This document shows positions 54,783-64,000 of a stretch of DNA of 64,000 nt, piece after piece (the first letter of the stretch is position 1; the number at the start of each line of letters is the position of its first letter). The DNA is taken from NCBI GenBank assembly GCA_001704065.1, contig LHBX01000043.1, forward strand, positions 62,001 through 126,000, in the 5' to 3' direction. The notes under the pieces were generated by a model. The model made no database searches. It worked only from the letters and a program-made list of their open reading frames with translations, and had not been told where the DNA came from. The DNA comes from Pelagibacteraceae bacterium GOM-A1. Its GTDB lineage: Bacteria; Pseudomonadota; Alphaproteobacteria; Pelagibacterales; Pelagibacteraceae. Position numbers and translations under genes: made by a program.

Positions 54783-56855
54783 TTATATTGCAGCTTGTTT
54801 AATTGATAACTTAACTTTTCCTCTATCAAAACCGATTACCTTAACTTTAACTTCGTCACCTTCTTTTACTACATCAGTTACCTTGCCGACTCTCTTATCA
54901 GCAAGCTCAGATATGTGAACAAGACCATCTTGTTTTCCTAGGAAATTAACAAATGCACCAAACTCCATAATTTTCATAACTTTACCATTGTAAATTTTAT
55001 TGAGTTCAGCTTTAGCAGTTAAGTCTTTAATCATTTGCATAGCTTTATTTCTAGATTCCTCATCTGGAGCAGCTACTGTAACTTCACCCTCGTCATTGAT
55101 GTCAACTTTTGCACCTGAAACCTCAACTATTTCTCTTATAGTTGCTCCACCTTTTCCAATGACTGTAGCAATATCTTTCTTGTCTACAGTTATTTTTTCC
55201 ATTTTAGGTGTATGTTTTCCGACATCTTCTCTTGATTTAGATAAAGCTTTGTTCATTTCGCCTAAGATATGAATTCTTCCATCTTTCGCCTGTTTTAAAG
55301 CTTGTTCCATAATTTCAAATGTTATTCCTGTAATTTTAATATCCATTTGAAGAGATGTTATTCCATCTTTAGTTCCAGCAACTTTAAAGTCCATATCACC
55401 TAGGTGGTCTTCATCTCCAAGAATGTCTGAAAGAACGCTAAAGTCATCTCCTTCTTTAATTAATCCCATTGCAATTCCAGCAACTGGTTCTTTAATTGGT
55501 ACACCTGCATCCATCAATGCCAAAGAGGAGCCACAAACAGTTGCCATAGATGAAGAACCGTTTGACTCGGTTATCTCTGATACAATTCTAAATGTGTAGG
55601 GAAAACTCTCCTTTGAAGGCAAAGAAGAATTTATTGCTCTCCAAGCTAATTTTCCATGACCAATTTCTCTTCTCCCAGTACCTATTCTACCAGTTTCACC
55701 AACAGAGAAAGGTGGAAAATTATAATGAAGCATAAATCTCTCTTTTTGTAATCCTTCAAGACTTTCTATTTTCTGCTCATCATCCGACGTACCGAGTGTA
55801 GTTGTAACTATTGCTTGAGTTTCTCCTCGAGTAAACAAAGCAGAGCCATGAACTCTTGGAAGAATTCCAACTTCACACGTAATTGGCCTAACATCTGCAA
55901 GACCTCTACCATCAATTCTGTTTTTATTTTTTAGAATATCTGTTCTTACAATCCTTTTTTCTAAATTTTTAAGTTCAGAATTTACATCAAGATCTGTATA
56001 ATTCTCATCTTCTTCATACAGTTTTTTTGCTTTATCAGTTATCTCAGAAATTAAATTTGATCTTTCTTGTTTATCTTTTATTGAAAATGCTTTTTTAAGT
56101 TCATCCGTAAATTCACTCTCTAATTTATTTTTTACTTCTGAAAGATCTTTTTTCTCAACTTCCCAATCAGGTTTTTTGCATTCTTTGGCTAGATCCTCGA
56201 TCATCTCGATTACAGGTACAAACCCTTCGTGCCCAAACTTAACAGCATTTAACATTTCCTCTTCAGTTAAACCGTTTGCTTCGGACTCAACCATCAAAAC
56301 CGCATCTTTTGTTCCAGCCACCACAAGATCTAACTTAGAATCTTTAAGTTGTGCTTTGGTGGGGTTAAGAACATATTCTCCTTTAATAAAGCCAACTCTA
56401 GAAGCACCTACAGGACCAAGAAATGGCATTCCAGAAATTGCCAAAGCTGCTGATGAAGCAATTATTGATAAAATATCAGCTTCGTTTTCTTTGTCATAAG
56501 ATATAACAGTTGGCAGTACTTGAACTTCGTTTTTAAATTCATCTGGAAAAAGTGGTCTGATGGGTCTATCAATTAATCTTGAAATTAATGTTTCACTATC
56601 TGTTGGCCTTGCCTCTCTCTTAAAATATCCACCTGGAATTTTACCAGCTGCGTAATATTTTTCTTGATAATTTACTGACAAAGGAAAGTAATCCATATCT
56701 GGATTAACTTTTTTAGCTCCGACTGCTGTTGCTAAAACAACTGTTTCTCCACACTGAGCTATAATTGCACCATCTGCTTGTCTTGCTATTTTACCTGTTT
56801 CTAAACTAATCTTTTTTCCTGCTACTTCTATTTCTTTCTTTACAACTTTAAACAT
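54783..56855 (-). CDS. pnp: Polyribonucleotide nucleotidyltransferase
   Basis: PNPase degrades mRNA phosphorolytically from the 3' end. Its 690 residues have two RNase PH domains (about 10-145 and 320-450), a helical linker, a KH domain (about 550-610, [18 protein letters not shown]) and a C-terminal S1 domain (about 615-688, [17 protein letters not shown]). The catalytic Asp cluster lies around [18 protein letters not shown] in the second domain. It follows rpsO directly: the stop of rpsO and the start of pnp are adjacent. A SUV3-like helicase elsewhere in the window could partner it. Confidence 0.98.
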   Translation of the reverse strand: MFKVVKKEIEVAGKKISLETGKIARQADGAIIAQCGETVVLATAVGAKKVNPDMDYFPLSVNYQEKYYAAGKIPGGYFKREARPTDSETLISRLIDRPIRPLFPDEFKNEVQVLPTVISYDKENEADILSIIASSAALAISGMPFLGPVGASRVGFIKGEYVLNPTKAQLKDSKLDLVVAGTKDAVLMVESEANGLTEEEMLNAVKFGHEGFVPVIEMIEDLAKECKKPDWEVEKKDLSEVKNKLESEFTDELKKAFSIKDKQERSNLISEITDKAKKLYEEDENYTDLDVNSELKNLEKRIVRTDILKNKNRIDGRGLADVRPITCEVGILPRVHGSALFTRGETQAIVTTTLGTSDDEQKIESLEGLQKERFMLHYNFPPFSVGETGRIGTGRREIGHGKLAWRAINSSLPSKESFPYTFRIVSEITESNGSSSMATVCGSSLALMDAGVPIKEPVAGIAMGLIKEGDDFSVLSDILGDEDHLGDMDFKVAGTKDGITSLQMDIKITGITFEIMEQALKQAKDGRIHILGEMNKALSKSREDVGKHTPKMEKITVDKKDIATVIGKGGATIREIVEVSGAKVDINDEGEVTVAAPDEESRNKAMQMIKDLTAKAELNKIYNGKVMKIMEFGAFVNFLGKQDGLVHISELADKRVGKVTDVVKEGDEVKVKVIGFDRGKVKLSIKQAAI

Positions 56856-57104
56856 TTACTTCCTTAAATTTAATTTTGATATTACTTCTTTATAAGACTC
56901 CACTTTATTTTTCTTTAGATAGTCTAATAATTTTTTTCTTTTATTTACTGCTCTTAAAAGTCCAACGGATGAATGTTTATCTTTTTTGAACTGTTTAATA
57001 TGTTTAGACAAGTTCTCAATTTTGACTGTTAATTGAGCAACCTGAACCTCTGAAGAACCTGTATCCTTGTCATGGATTGCTAGTTCTTTTGCTTTATTTA
57101 CCAT
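56856..57104 (-). CDS. rpsO: 30S ribosomal protein S15
   Basis: Binds the 16S rRNA central domain. The 82 residues include the hallmark DTGSSEVQVAQLTVKIENL and HSSVGLLRAVNKRKKLLDYL. It is about seven residues shorter at the N-terminus than E. coli S15; no better upstream start exists before the rbfA stop. The order rbfA-rpsO-pnp is usual, but truB, which normally lies between rbfA and rpsO, is missing here. Confidence 0.96.
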   Translation of the reverse strand: MVNKAKELAIHDKDTGSSEVQVAQLTVKIENLSKHIKQFKKDKHSSVGLLRAVNKRKKLLDYLKKNKVESYKEVISKLNLRK

Positions 57105-57114
57105 TTTCTATTCC

Positions 57115-57480
57115 TTATTTATTTGTTTGTTTTATTAAATTTTCAATTTTTTCTGCATAATCAAAAGAATCGTCTTTTACAAAAAATAGCTTTGGTAAAA
57201 ATTTCATTACTATCTTTTTTGATAAGACTTTTCTTATTACAAATGAAAATTCTTTTAATTTAGCAACGACTTCTTCAGCGTCTTTTCCGCCTAAAGGCAT
57301 TACAAAAATTTTTGCTGTTTTCAAATCTGGAGACATTCTAACTTCAGTCACTGTTATCTCTTTTGTGGATAAATTTGGTAGTTTTGCCTCATCTCTTATA
57401 AATAACATTCCTAATGCTTGTTTAATCATTTCGCCAACTCTTAATTGTCTTTGAGTAACTGGTTTTCCTAAGTGAGTCAT
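57115..57480 (-). CDS. rbfA: 30S ribosome-binding factor A
   Basis: Cold-shock-related factor that matures the 16S rRNA 5' end and the small subunit. The 121 residues carry RQLRVGEMIKQALGMLF at the N-terminus and the KH-type core KEITVTEVRMSPDLKTAKIF, with a C-terminal KKIVMKFLPKLFFVKDDSFD. It overlaps infB by one base (TAATG). Confidence 0.94.
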   Translation of the reverse strand: MTHLGKPVTQRQLRVGEMIKQALGMLFIRDEAKLPNLSTKEITVTEVRMSPDLKTAKIFVMPLGGKDAEEVVAKLKEFSFVIRKVLSKKIVMKFLPKLFFVKDDSFDYAEKIENLIKQTNK

Positions 57481-59702
57481 TATATTGTTCTCTCTGTTAT
57501 AGTAGAATTATATACTTCAATTACGTCATTTTTCTGGAAATCGACAAAATCCTTAAGTGTTATTCCACATTCTAAACCAGCAGATACCTGTTTAGTTTGA
57601 TTTTTTTCTCTAAATATTGAGCCAATTTTACCATTAAAAATTATGGCTCCATCTCTGATAACTCTCGCATTAGAGTCTTGAGTAATTTCTCCATCTGTTA
57701 CTTTGGAACCTGCAACTTTACCTACTTTTGAAACTTTAAATATCTCCAATATCTCGGCTGTTCCAACAATTTTTTCGTCTATTTCTGGAGTCAATAGACC
57801 AGACATTTTACTTTTTATGAAGTCTAAAGCTTCATAAATAATATTAAAGTTAGATATAGAAATCTTTTCTTGTTCGGCTCTTTTTTTTGCTTCTTTGCTA
57901 GGTTTTACATTGAATGCAATAATCAGGGCATTAGATGCTTTAGCTAATGTAACATCAGTTTCTGTAACCATGCCAATATCAGATAAAAGTATTTTTGGCT
58001 TTACCTCATCGTGTTTAATTTGATTTACTGCATTTTTTATTGCCTCTGAAGAGCCATGAACATCAGATTTTATAATAATATTTAGTTCCTCAGATGATAT
58101 ATCTTTAAATGCTGAGTCTTGTGTTACAAATGACAATGGATTTTTGCTTTCTTTTGCTTCCTGGACTCTTCCATCACATAGGGATTTTGCCTCTTTTTCA
58201 CTTTTTAATACAATAAAATCATCTCCTGATTTTGCAGCTCCATTAATACCTAATATTTCAATTGGTGTTGCAGGTTCGGCATTTTCAATTTGTTTTCCCT
58301 GATCATTTATTATAGCTCTGACTTTACCCCACTTCAAACCACTAACAAAGTAATCTCCTTTTTTTAGAGTACCTGCGGTAATTATTACATTTGCGATTGG
58401 TCCTCTTCCAATATCGATTTTAGACTCCAAAACAATTCCCTTAGCATCTGTTTCAAAATCAGTTTTTAGATCTAATATCTCCGCTTGTAAAATAACACTA
58501 TCAACTAATTTATCTAAGTTTTGTTTTGTTTTTGTTGATATTTCAACCATTAAAGTATCACCAGATAAATCTTCTGCTATAAGCTCATATTCTAAAAGCT
58601 GATTTTTAATTTTTTGTGGATCAGCATCAGGGAGATCACACTTGTTTATTGCTACAACAATTGGCACTTTAGCAGCCTTTGCATGTTTAATAGATTCAAT
58701 TGTTTGGGGTTTTACACCGTCATCAGCCGCAACTACCAGAATAACTATATCTGTTAATTTTGAACCTCTCGCTCGCATTTCAGTAAATGCTGCGTGACCG
58801 GGAGTATCGATAAAAGTAATTTTATTTTTTTCATGTATGATCTGATATGCGCCAATATGTTGTGTAATTCCTCCAAACTCACCAGAGACAACATTTGCTT
58901 TTCTTAGCACATCTAAAACGGATGTCTTACCATGATCCACGTGACCCATAACTGTAACAATAGGAGCTCTACTTTTTAAATTCTGTGTTTTAATTTCTTT
59001 TATTTTATCAAGGATTTCTTCAGTTTTTTCCTCTTTAACAGGATTGTGACCAAATTCCTTAACTAAATATTCGGCGGTATCTGCATCAATTGTGTGATTT
59101 ATTGTAACTGTTACTCCCATCCCCATTAAATGTTTAATTATACTACTTGATTGCTCAGCCATTTTGTTTGCTAGCTCTCTAATTGTAATTACTTCAGGTA
59201 TATTTATATTTCTTTTTATTGGTTTAAAATTGTCTTTTGCATCCTCTTTGTTTAATAATCTATTTTCTTTCTGTTTAGCTCTTTTTAATGAAGCTAAGCT
59301 TCTAGATCTTATTCCAATGTCCTCCTCACTCAAAGCTCTAGAAACTGTAAGTTTTAATTCCCTTCTTTTAACTGCTAATTTATTGGATTTGTTTTCTTTT
59401 TGAGTGTTCTCACCTTTTAATCTTCTTGTAGCTCTTTGTTCTGCTAATTTTCTTTTCTCAAAATCAGATGATATAGGTAATGTAGGTTTAGAAAAGTTTG
59501 TTTTTTTTGGTATAAAACTGTTTTGTGACTTATTTTCAATTGATCTGGCTCCCCCTCTAGAAAAATTTGATTTTCCTCCATATCTTGGAGATCTTTTTTC
59601 TATTACAACTGTGTTCTTTGATTTAGATTTAGCTTGTTCAATACTACTTATTGTTTTTTTGGAAGCTCCAGAAATTGATAACTTTAATTTTTTCTTTTCC
59701 AT
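57480..59702 (-). CDS. infB: Translation initiation factor IF-2
   Basis: GTPase that brings initiator tRNA to the ribosome. The 740 residues start with a long basic, low-complexity N-terminal region (about 1-150), then an IF2_N domain ([17 protein letters not shown]). The G domain has [12 protein letters not shown] (P loop), [11 protein letters not shown] and NKCDLPD near residues 245-350. Later domains contain [18 protein letters not shown] and the C-terminal initiator-tRNA-binding half. It starts ten bases after the nusA stop and is coupled to rbfA. Confidence 0.98.
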   Translation of the reverse strand: MEKKKLKLSISGASKKTISSIEQAKSKSKNTVVIEKRSPRYGGKSNFSRGGARSIENKSQNSFIPKKTNFSKPTLPISSDFEKRKLAEQRATRRLKGENTQKENKSNKLAVKRRELKLTVSRALSEEDIGIRSRSLASLKRAKQKENRLLNKEDAKDNFKPIKRNINIPEVITIRELANKMAEQSSSIIKHLMGMGVTVTINHTIDADTAEYLVKEFGHNPVKEEKTEEILDKIKEIKTQNLKSRAPIVTVMGHVDHGKTSVLDVLRKANVVSGEFGGITQHIGAYQIIHEKNKITFIDTPGHAAFTEMRARGSKLTDIVILVVAADDGVKPQTIESIKHAKAAKVPIVVAINKCDLPDADPQKIKNQLLEYELIAEDLSGDTLMVEISTKTKQNLDKLVDSVILQAEILDLKTDFETDAKGIVLESKIDIGRGPIANVIITAGTLKKGDYFVSGLKWGKVRAIINDQGKQIENAEPATPIEILGINGAAKSGDDFIVLKSEKEAKSLCDGRVQEAKESKNPLSFVTQDSAFKDISSEELNIIIKSDVHGSSEAIKNAVNQIKHDEVKPKILLSDIGMVTETDVTLAKASNALIIAFNVKPSKEAKKRAEQEKISISNFNIIYEALDFIKSKMSGLLTPEIDEKIVGTAEILEIFKVSKVGKVAGSKVTDGEITQDSNARVIRDGAIIFNGKIGSIFREKNQTKQVSAGLECGITLKDFVDFQKNDVIEVYNSTITERTI

Positions 59703-59712
59703 TTTTCATCAC

Positions 59713-61266
59713 TCAATCTTGATAAACAATATCTCTTGCAGACATAATTAGATCATCTGCTTCTTTTTTGGAAAGAGCAAAATCTTCCAAATAACCCTTA
59801 ATTCTTACTCTTTCACCTTTAATAACATCATATCCACCAGTCAATTCGTCAGATGCTAAGTCTGCAAAGTCATTTAATGTTAATATTTTCTTTTCACCAA
59901 GTGTGACTAGCATTCCTGGCGTCAAACCTTTGTGATTAATTAGATCGTTTTCTAAACCTAATTTTTTAATTCGATTAGCTATCTCTTCTTGATCTTTTTG
60001 ATGAAATTCTTTTGCTCTTTCAATTAATTCTTTTGCTGTGTCTTCCTCTATCCCCTCAATTTTCATTAAATCTTCAGGATTACTATCTTTAATGTCATCT
60101 ATAGATGAAAATCCCTCGGCTACAAGTAATTGTCCAAGTGTTTCATCTAATTGTAGATTTTTTACAAAATTTTCTGTCTTCTCTTTGAACTCTAATTGTC
60201 TTCTTTCTGAGTCCTCCTGATCAGTCATTATATTAATTTCATAATTCATTAATTTTGTTGCTAGTCTAACGTTTTGACCTCTTCTACCAATAGCCTTGCT
60301 TAAATTTTCCTCATTCAAAATAACATCAAGCTTTCTTTCTTCCTCATTTACATTTACTCTCTGTACTTCGGCGGGTGACAATGCATTCGCTACTATAACT
60401 GCAGGGTCTTCTGACCAATTTACTATATCAATTTTTTCACCTTGGAGTTCATTAACAACTGCTTGAACTCTGCTTCCTCTCATGCCAACACATGCACCTA
60501 CAGGATCTAAGGATGTATCAATTGCTTTGACACAAATTTTAGCTCTGCTACCCGGATCTCTTGACGATGATTTAATTTCTATAAGACCATCATAAATTTC
60601 TGGAACCTCCTGAATAAATAGTTTTTCCATAAACTTAGGATGTGCTCTAGAAAGAAATATTTGCTGACCTCGTGGTTCTCTTCTTACATCAAGGCAATAT
60701 GCTTTTACTCTATCTCCTGCTTTTATGTTCTCTCTTGGGATCATTTCATTTTTTTGTATTATTGCTTCTGTTCTTCCTAGATCAACAATTACATTTCCAA
60801 ATTCTAATCTTTTAACAATTCCACTCAAAATAGTATCCACTTTATCCTTAAAGTCATTAAATTGTCTTTCTCTCTCTGCTTCTCTTACATTAAAACTAAT
60901 GACTTGCTTTGCAGTTTGGGCTGCAATTCTACCAAAATCAAATGATGGCAATGGTTGAAGAACTTCATCCCCAACTTGTTTTCCTTTATTATTTTCGTTA
61001 AGCTTTATCGCATCATTTAGTGTTATCTCTAAATTAGAGTTTTCAGGTTTTTCTACAATTACTAATTTTCTAAAAATTCCGATATCACCACTTTCTCTAT
61101 CTATTTCAACTTTGATTTCATTTTCAGATCCAAATTTAGATTTAGCAGCTTTTGCTATACCATTTTCCATTGAACCAATGATTAACTCTTTATCGATAGA
61201 CTTTTCTAAAGCAACTGCTTCTGCTATTCTTATTAATTCTAGTTTATCTGCTCTTCTATTTAACAT
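59713..61266 (-). CDS. nusA: Transcription termination/antitermination factor NusA
   Basis: RNA-polymerase-associated factor controlling pausing, termination and antitermination. From the ATG at 61266 it has 517 residues: an N-terminal RNAP-binding domain, an S1 domain (about 130-195, GIVKRLEFGNVIVDLG), two KH domains with CVGMRGSRVQAVVNELQG and AIGRRGQNVRLATKLMNY, and C-terminal acidic repeats with helix-hairpin-helix units. The start at 61266 is preferred because the frame upstream (to 61299) runs through the terminator hairpin. A terminator-like hairpin ends ten bases before this start (see findings). Confidence 0.97.
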   Translation of the reverse strand: MLNRRADKLELIRIAEAVALEKSIDKELIIGSMENGIAKAAKSKFGSENEIKVEIDRESGDIGIFRKLVIVEKPENSNLEITLNDAIKLNENNKGKQVGDEVLQPLPSFDFGRIAAQTAKQVISFNVREAERERQFNDFKDKVDTILSGIVKRLEFGNVIVDLGRTEAIIQKNEMIPRENIKAGDRVKAYCLDVRREPRGQQIFLSRAHPKFMEKLFIQEVPEIYDGLIEIKSSSRDPGSRAKICVKAIDTSLDPVGACVGMRGSRVQAVVNELQGEKIDIVNWSEDPAVIVANALSPAEVQRVNVNEEERKLDVILNEENLSKAIGRRGQNVRLATKLMNYEINIMTDQEDSERRQLEFKEKTENFVKNLQLDETLGQLLVAEGFSSIDDIKDSNPEDLMKIEGIEEDTAKELIERAKEFHQKDQEEIANRIKKLGLENDLINHKGLTPGMLVTLGEKKILTLNDFADLASDELTGGYDVIKGERVRIKGYLEDFALSKKEADDLIMSARDIVYQD

Positions 61267-61275
61267 TTTTTTCCT

Positions 61276-61302
61276 AAAAAAAAATGGGCCGAAGCCCATT
61301 TT
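61276..61302 (-). terminator. Intrinsic terminator or attenuator between metK and nusA
   Basis: AAAATGGGC (61281-61289) pairs perfectly with GCCCATTTT (61294-61302) around a four-base loop that reads TTCG on the minus strand, a stable tetraloop. The minus-strand 3' side continues into a run of T residues (61276-61284, nine in all). It ends lnt-metK, but the nusA ribosome site (AGGAAAAAA) and ATG follow at once. Confidence 0.85.
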
Positions 61303-61324
61303 GAAATTTCAATAATGTTAGTGA

Positions 61325-61352
61325 AATATATTTATTTTTTTTTAATATTCAA
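61325..61352 (-). promoter_or_regulatory. Possible nusA promoter upstream of the hairpin
   Basis: On the minus strand TTGAAT (61352-61347) and TATATT (61330-61325) are separated by 16 bases, just after the metK stop. Transcription from here would pass through the hairpin at 61276-61302 before reaching nusA. The region is AT-rich and the match could be coincidental. Confidence 0.45.
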
Positions 61353-61358
61353 CTTTAT

Positions 61359-62522
61359 TTACTTACTAAATACGTTTGATTTATCTGTCTTTTCCCATGA
61401 AAATGATCCTTTGTCGTCAGGAATTCTTCCAAAATGTCCGTAAGCGGCTGTTTTTTCGTAGATTGGTTTATTTAAACCAAGCATTTCTCTAATACCTCTT
61501 GGACTTAAATCAAAATTTTCACGTATAAGATTTTCCACATGTTTATTTTTTTCATCATCATTGTCAAATAAATCCACATAAATTGATAATGGTTTTGATA
61601 CTCCAATTGCGTAGGCAAGCTGGATTAAACATTTATCAGCAATCTTAGATGCAACAACATTTTTTGCTAAATATCTTGATGCATAAGCTGCCGATCTATC
61701 TACCTTAGTTGGATCTTTTCCTGAAAATGCACCTCCACCATGGGGAGCAGCACCGCCATAAGTATCAACAATAATTTTTCTACCAGTCAAACCACTATCA
61801 CCATCAGGACCTCCAATTACAAAGTTTCCTGTTGGGTTCACATATATTTCCTTTTCATCCAATGAACTTAATAGTTCTTTTGGTATTGATTTCTCAATAT
61901 AAGGTTTAACCAACTCTCTAACTCGAGCTTGATTTACTTCGGGCGTGTGCTGAGTCGATATAACCACAGATTTTACTGATGATGGTTTACCATCTATATA
62001 TTCGATTGTAATTTGGCTTTTTGAGTCTGGTTCTATATTTTTTAACTTCCCAGATTTTCTATCTTCTGCCATAAGTCGTAATATTTTATGAGAATAATGT
62101 ATTGGTGCTGGCATAAGGACATCAGTTTCATTACAAGCATAACCAAACATAATTCCTTGGTCACCTGCTCCTTCATCTTTATTTCCAGAGGAATCCACAC
62201 CCATAGCTATGTCTGCAGATTGAGCATGTAAATGACTTTCAACTGAAGTTGTTTCCTTCCAAGTAAATCCTTTTTGATCATAACCTATATCTTTAATGCA
62301 ATGTCTTACCTTTTCTATTAAATCTTCTTTTTTAATTTCTGGTCCTCTTACTTCTCCAGCTAATACAACTTTGTTTGTTGTTGTTAAAGTTTCACAGGCA
62401 ACTCTTGATTGAGGTTCAGCTGCCAAATATGTATCTACAACCATATCTGAAATTCTATCACATACTTTATCTGGATGACCTTCGGATACTGACTCGCTAG
62501 TAAATAAATAATTTTTTTTCAT
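61359..62522 (-). CDS. metK: S-adenosylmethionine synthetase
   Basis: Makes SAM from methionine and ATP. The 387 residues show the ATP site [13 protein letters not shown], the hexapeptide [12 protein letters not shown] and the phosphate loop [19 protein letters not shown]. Length and motifs are typical of bacterial MetK. It overlaps the lnt stop by four bases (ATGA), so no riboswitch or separate promoter fits directly before it; control must come from the lnt promoter or lie within lnt. Confidence 0.98.
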   Translation of the reverse strand: MKKNYLFTSESVSEGHPDKVCDRISDMVVDTYLAAEPQSRVACETLTTTNKVVLAGEVRGPEIKKEDLIEKVRHCIKDIGYDQKGFTWKETTSVESHLHAQSADIAMGVDSSGNKDEGAGDQGIMFGYACNETDVLMPAPIHYSHKILRLMAEDRKSGKLKNIEPDSKSQITIEYIDGKPSSVKSVVISTQHTPEVNQARVRELVKPYIEKSIPKELLSSLDEKEIYVNPTGNFVIGGPDGDSGLTGRKIIVDTYGGAAPHGGGAFSGKDPTKVDRSAAYASRYLAKNVVASKIADKCLIQLAYAIGVSKPLSIYVDLFDNDDEKNKHVENLIRENFDLSPRGIREMLGLNKPIYEKTAAYGHFGRIPDDKGSFSWEKTDKSNVFSK

Positions 62523-64000
62523 TTATTCTCCCTAATTTTTAAAACCACAATTAAAGTAATATAAATTAGAACAAAATAAAAGAAGATCTTATTACCGTGT
62601 TTAGCAAAATAGGTTTTTTCAACACGTTTAATTTTATTAACATCAAAATATCCTTTTTCACTTATTTGTTTAATAATTTGACCTTTGGGATTAACAAAAG
62701 CAGAGATTCCATTATTTGTTGACCTAATGAGATTTTTACCTTCTTCAATTGATCTAAATATTGAATGAGAAAAATGTTGTTTAGGTCCAATGGATTTACC
62801 AAACCAGCCATCCTCAGAAATATTTAATATAAAATCATAATAATTGTTACTTAGATTAATTTTGCCAGAATAAATAATTTCGTAACAAATAAGTGGTATA
62901 AATTTTAACTGATTAATATCCAGAATTTCCCTTTGATTATCAGCTGAAAATGAGTGATATCCTTGAGTTATTTTTTTTAAACCTACTCTTTTAAAGAAAT
63001 TTTCAAAAGGTAAAAATTCTCCAAATGGAACAAGCTTGTTCTTATTATATTTATATAATAATTCTGTGTCGTTATTTAATACTATTAAAGAATTATAAAT
63101 TTTATTTTTGTTTATGTTATTAATACCCAATATAACCTTATGGTTAACATTATAATTTTCTCTAAAGATATTTTTGAAAAGTTTGAGATCTTCTAAATAT
63201 ATACTTGTAATAATTCCCTCTGGGTAAATAAATATTGTTTTTTTATAATTATTTGGATCACTTAAACTAATTAATTCATTAATATTTCTTTCTACATCTT
63301 GATTTGCTAAGAATCTTTCGATAGGTATATTTGGAGAAACAACTCGAATAATGGAACTTAAATTATCATATTTTTTTTTTTCAAAATTATTAATAATTAA
63401 ATTTCCATGTAAAAAATTGATTACTACTAAAAATAAACCAACACTAAAAATTAAAAACTTAGTTAAGCTTTTATATTTAAAAAAAAATATTACTGGTAAT
63501 AAAAATATAGTTATTGTTAATAAATTTAATGAATAAGTGCCTATATAAGATAAAATTTGTAAAAAATATAAATTATTGGAAAGACTAAAGACTACTAAAT
63601 TCCAGGGAAAACCTCCAAAAATAAAACTTCTTAGAAACTCAATTCCACCAAAAAAGATTGAAAAGATTAAAATTGATGAGATTTTATTTTTCAAATTAAA
63701 AAAATTGCATAGAAAAGTAGCTAAACCATAAAACAATCCCAAAAATAAAGGGATTAATATTAATGCAAATGGAATTATAAATTTAAAATTTACATCAAAT
63801 GTCAAAGAATTTGTAATCCAATAAAGGTTTGAAATAAAATAACCAAATCCAAAGATCCAACCAACAAAAAATGAAATGGCTTTATTATTTACATAATTGA
63901 CTAATATGTAAAGTAGTAACGGAAGTGTTAAAAAATTAAAAAAAAATAAATTGTAAGGGGGTAAACTAAATGACGTTAGTATACCCAAAAGTAAACATAT
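62519..64000 (-). CDS. lnt: Apolipoprotein N-acyltransferase (start beyond window)
   Basis: Inner-membrane enzyme that adds the third acyl chain to lipoproteins. About 494 residues are visible; the frame stays open to base 64000, so the true start is outside the window. Several N-terminal helices precede the nitrilase-like domain, whose catalytic triad is Glu in [10 protein letters not shown], Lys in [12 protein letters not shown] and Cys in [13 protein letters not shown] final membrane helix ([18 protein letters not shown]) ends it. The stop overlaps metK. Confidence 0.95.
   Translation of the reverse strand: MCLLLGILTSFSLPPYNLFFFNFLTLPLLLYILVNYVNNKAISFFVGWIFGFGYFISNLYWITNSLTFDVNFKFIIPFALILIPLFLGLFYGLATFLCNFFNLKNKISSILIFSIFFGGIEFLRSFIFGGFPWNLVVFSLSNNLYFLQILSYIGTYSLNLLTITIFLLPVIFFFKYKSLTKFLIFSVGLFLVVINFLHGNLIINNFEKKKYDNLSSIIRVVSPNIPIERFLANQDVERNINELISLSDPNNYKKTIFIYPEGIITSIYLEDLKLFKNIFRENYNVNHKVILGINNINKNKIYNSLIVLNNDTELLYKYNKNKLVPFGEFLPFENFFKRVGLKKITQGYHSFSADNQREILDINQLKFIPLICYEIIYSGKINLSNNYYDFILNISEDGWFGKSIGPKQHFSHSIFRSIEEGKNLIRSTNNGISAFVNPKGQIIKQISEKGYFDVNKIKRVEKTYFAKHGNKIFFYFVLIYITLIVVLKIRENK

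Noticed and set aside
62519-62530. A SAM riboswitch upstream of metK
   Set aside because: metK overlaps the end of lnt by four bases, so there is no untranslated leader in which an aptamer could fold.
1-64000. CRISPR arrays, transposases, phage genes or integrases
   Set aside because: No regularly spaced repeats, terminal inverted repeats or mobile-element proteins were found; the HNH protein at 31782-32354 looks like a resident chromosomal gene.

Overview
The window is a strongly AT-rich, very tightly packed stretch of an alphaproteobacterial chromosome. Gene content and style point to the Pelagibacterales (SAR11) or a close relative: short or negative intergenic distances, many lysine/asparagine/isoleucine-rich proteins, a TAXI-type TRAP transporter, a SUV3-like helicase, a CarD regulator next to a tiny lysine-rich peptide, and alphaproteobacterial gene orders (irr-fabA-fabB-fabI; tlpA/argH-lptM-lysA; mutM/ubiE-ubiB-coaBC-dut). 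The lineage is inferred; no 16S gene lies in the window. I see no prophage, insertion sequence, CRISPR array or rRNA operon. No gene-free gap exceeds 300 bases; the largest are upstream of dnaA (about 244 bases), upstream of the basic-peptide gene (about 185) and after the DUF2061 gene (about 143).

Layout. 1-3171: thrS (cut by the left edge), a glycosyltransferase and an alpha/beta hydrolase. 3164-9093: gltD-gltB glutamate synthase. 9272-16381: uppP, then an operon on the minus strand of aceE (with its own lipoyl domain), aceF, a gamma-butyrobetaine-hydroxylase-like oxygenase and an EamA permease. 16493-17086: tRNA-Arg(ACG), a 27-residue membrane peptide and a thioesterase. 17083-23766: TAXI-TRAP transporter, aminotransferase and acetoacetyl-CoA synthetase. 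23929-28126: SUV3-like helicase, TerB-like protein, ferredoxin, CarD, and a convergent 27-residue basic peptide. 28312-33845: acyl-CoA synthetase, tRNA-Leu(CAA), DedA/YqaA-like protein, dsbB, coq7, HNH protein, esterase, HIG1 protein, TlpA-like thioredoxin. 33865-37285: argH, lptM-like lipoprotein, lysA, plsC. 37282-41212: dnaN, dnaA, rpsT, mutM. 41245-46353: ubiE, ubiB, coaBC, dut, a MoeB/ThiF-like protein and an SH3 protein. 46380-50314: small Cys protein, DUF2061 protein, Asp/Asn-hydroxylase-like oxygenase, katG and irr. 50388-54377: fabA-fabB-fabI and small envelope proteins. 54405-64000: rhodanese, pnp, rpsO, rbfA, infB, nusA, metK and lnt (cut by the right edge).

Most of the window is core metabolism: nitrogen assimilation (GltBD), pyruvate oxidation (AceEF), ubiquinone synthesis (UbiE, UbiB, Coq7), CoA, fatty acid and phospholipid synthesis (CoaBC, FabABI, PlsC), replication initiation and translation/RNA turnover. 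The most distinctive part is 46.4-50.4 kb. There, a catalase-peroxidase operon follows an Irr/PerR-type regulator, and near-identical PerR/Fur-like 15-bp boxes sit before katG (two exact copies), before irr (one) and, in more divergent form, before a small Cys-rich protein. This looks like a local peroxide/iron regulon. Also unusual are the lysine-rich pair (a CarD with a long basic tail facing a 27-residue peptide of which 20 residues are Lys or Arg) and an intrinsic-terminator hairpin lying directly between metK and the nusA start codon.
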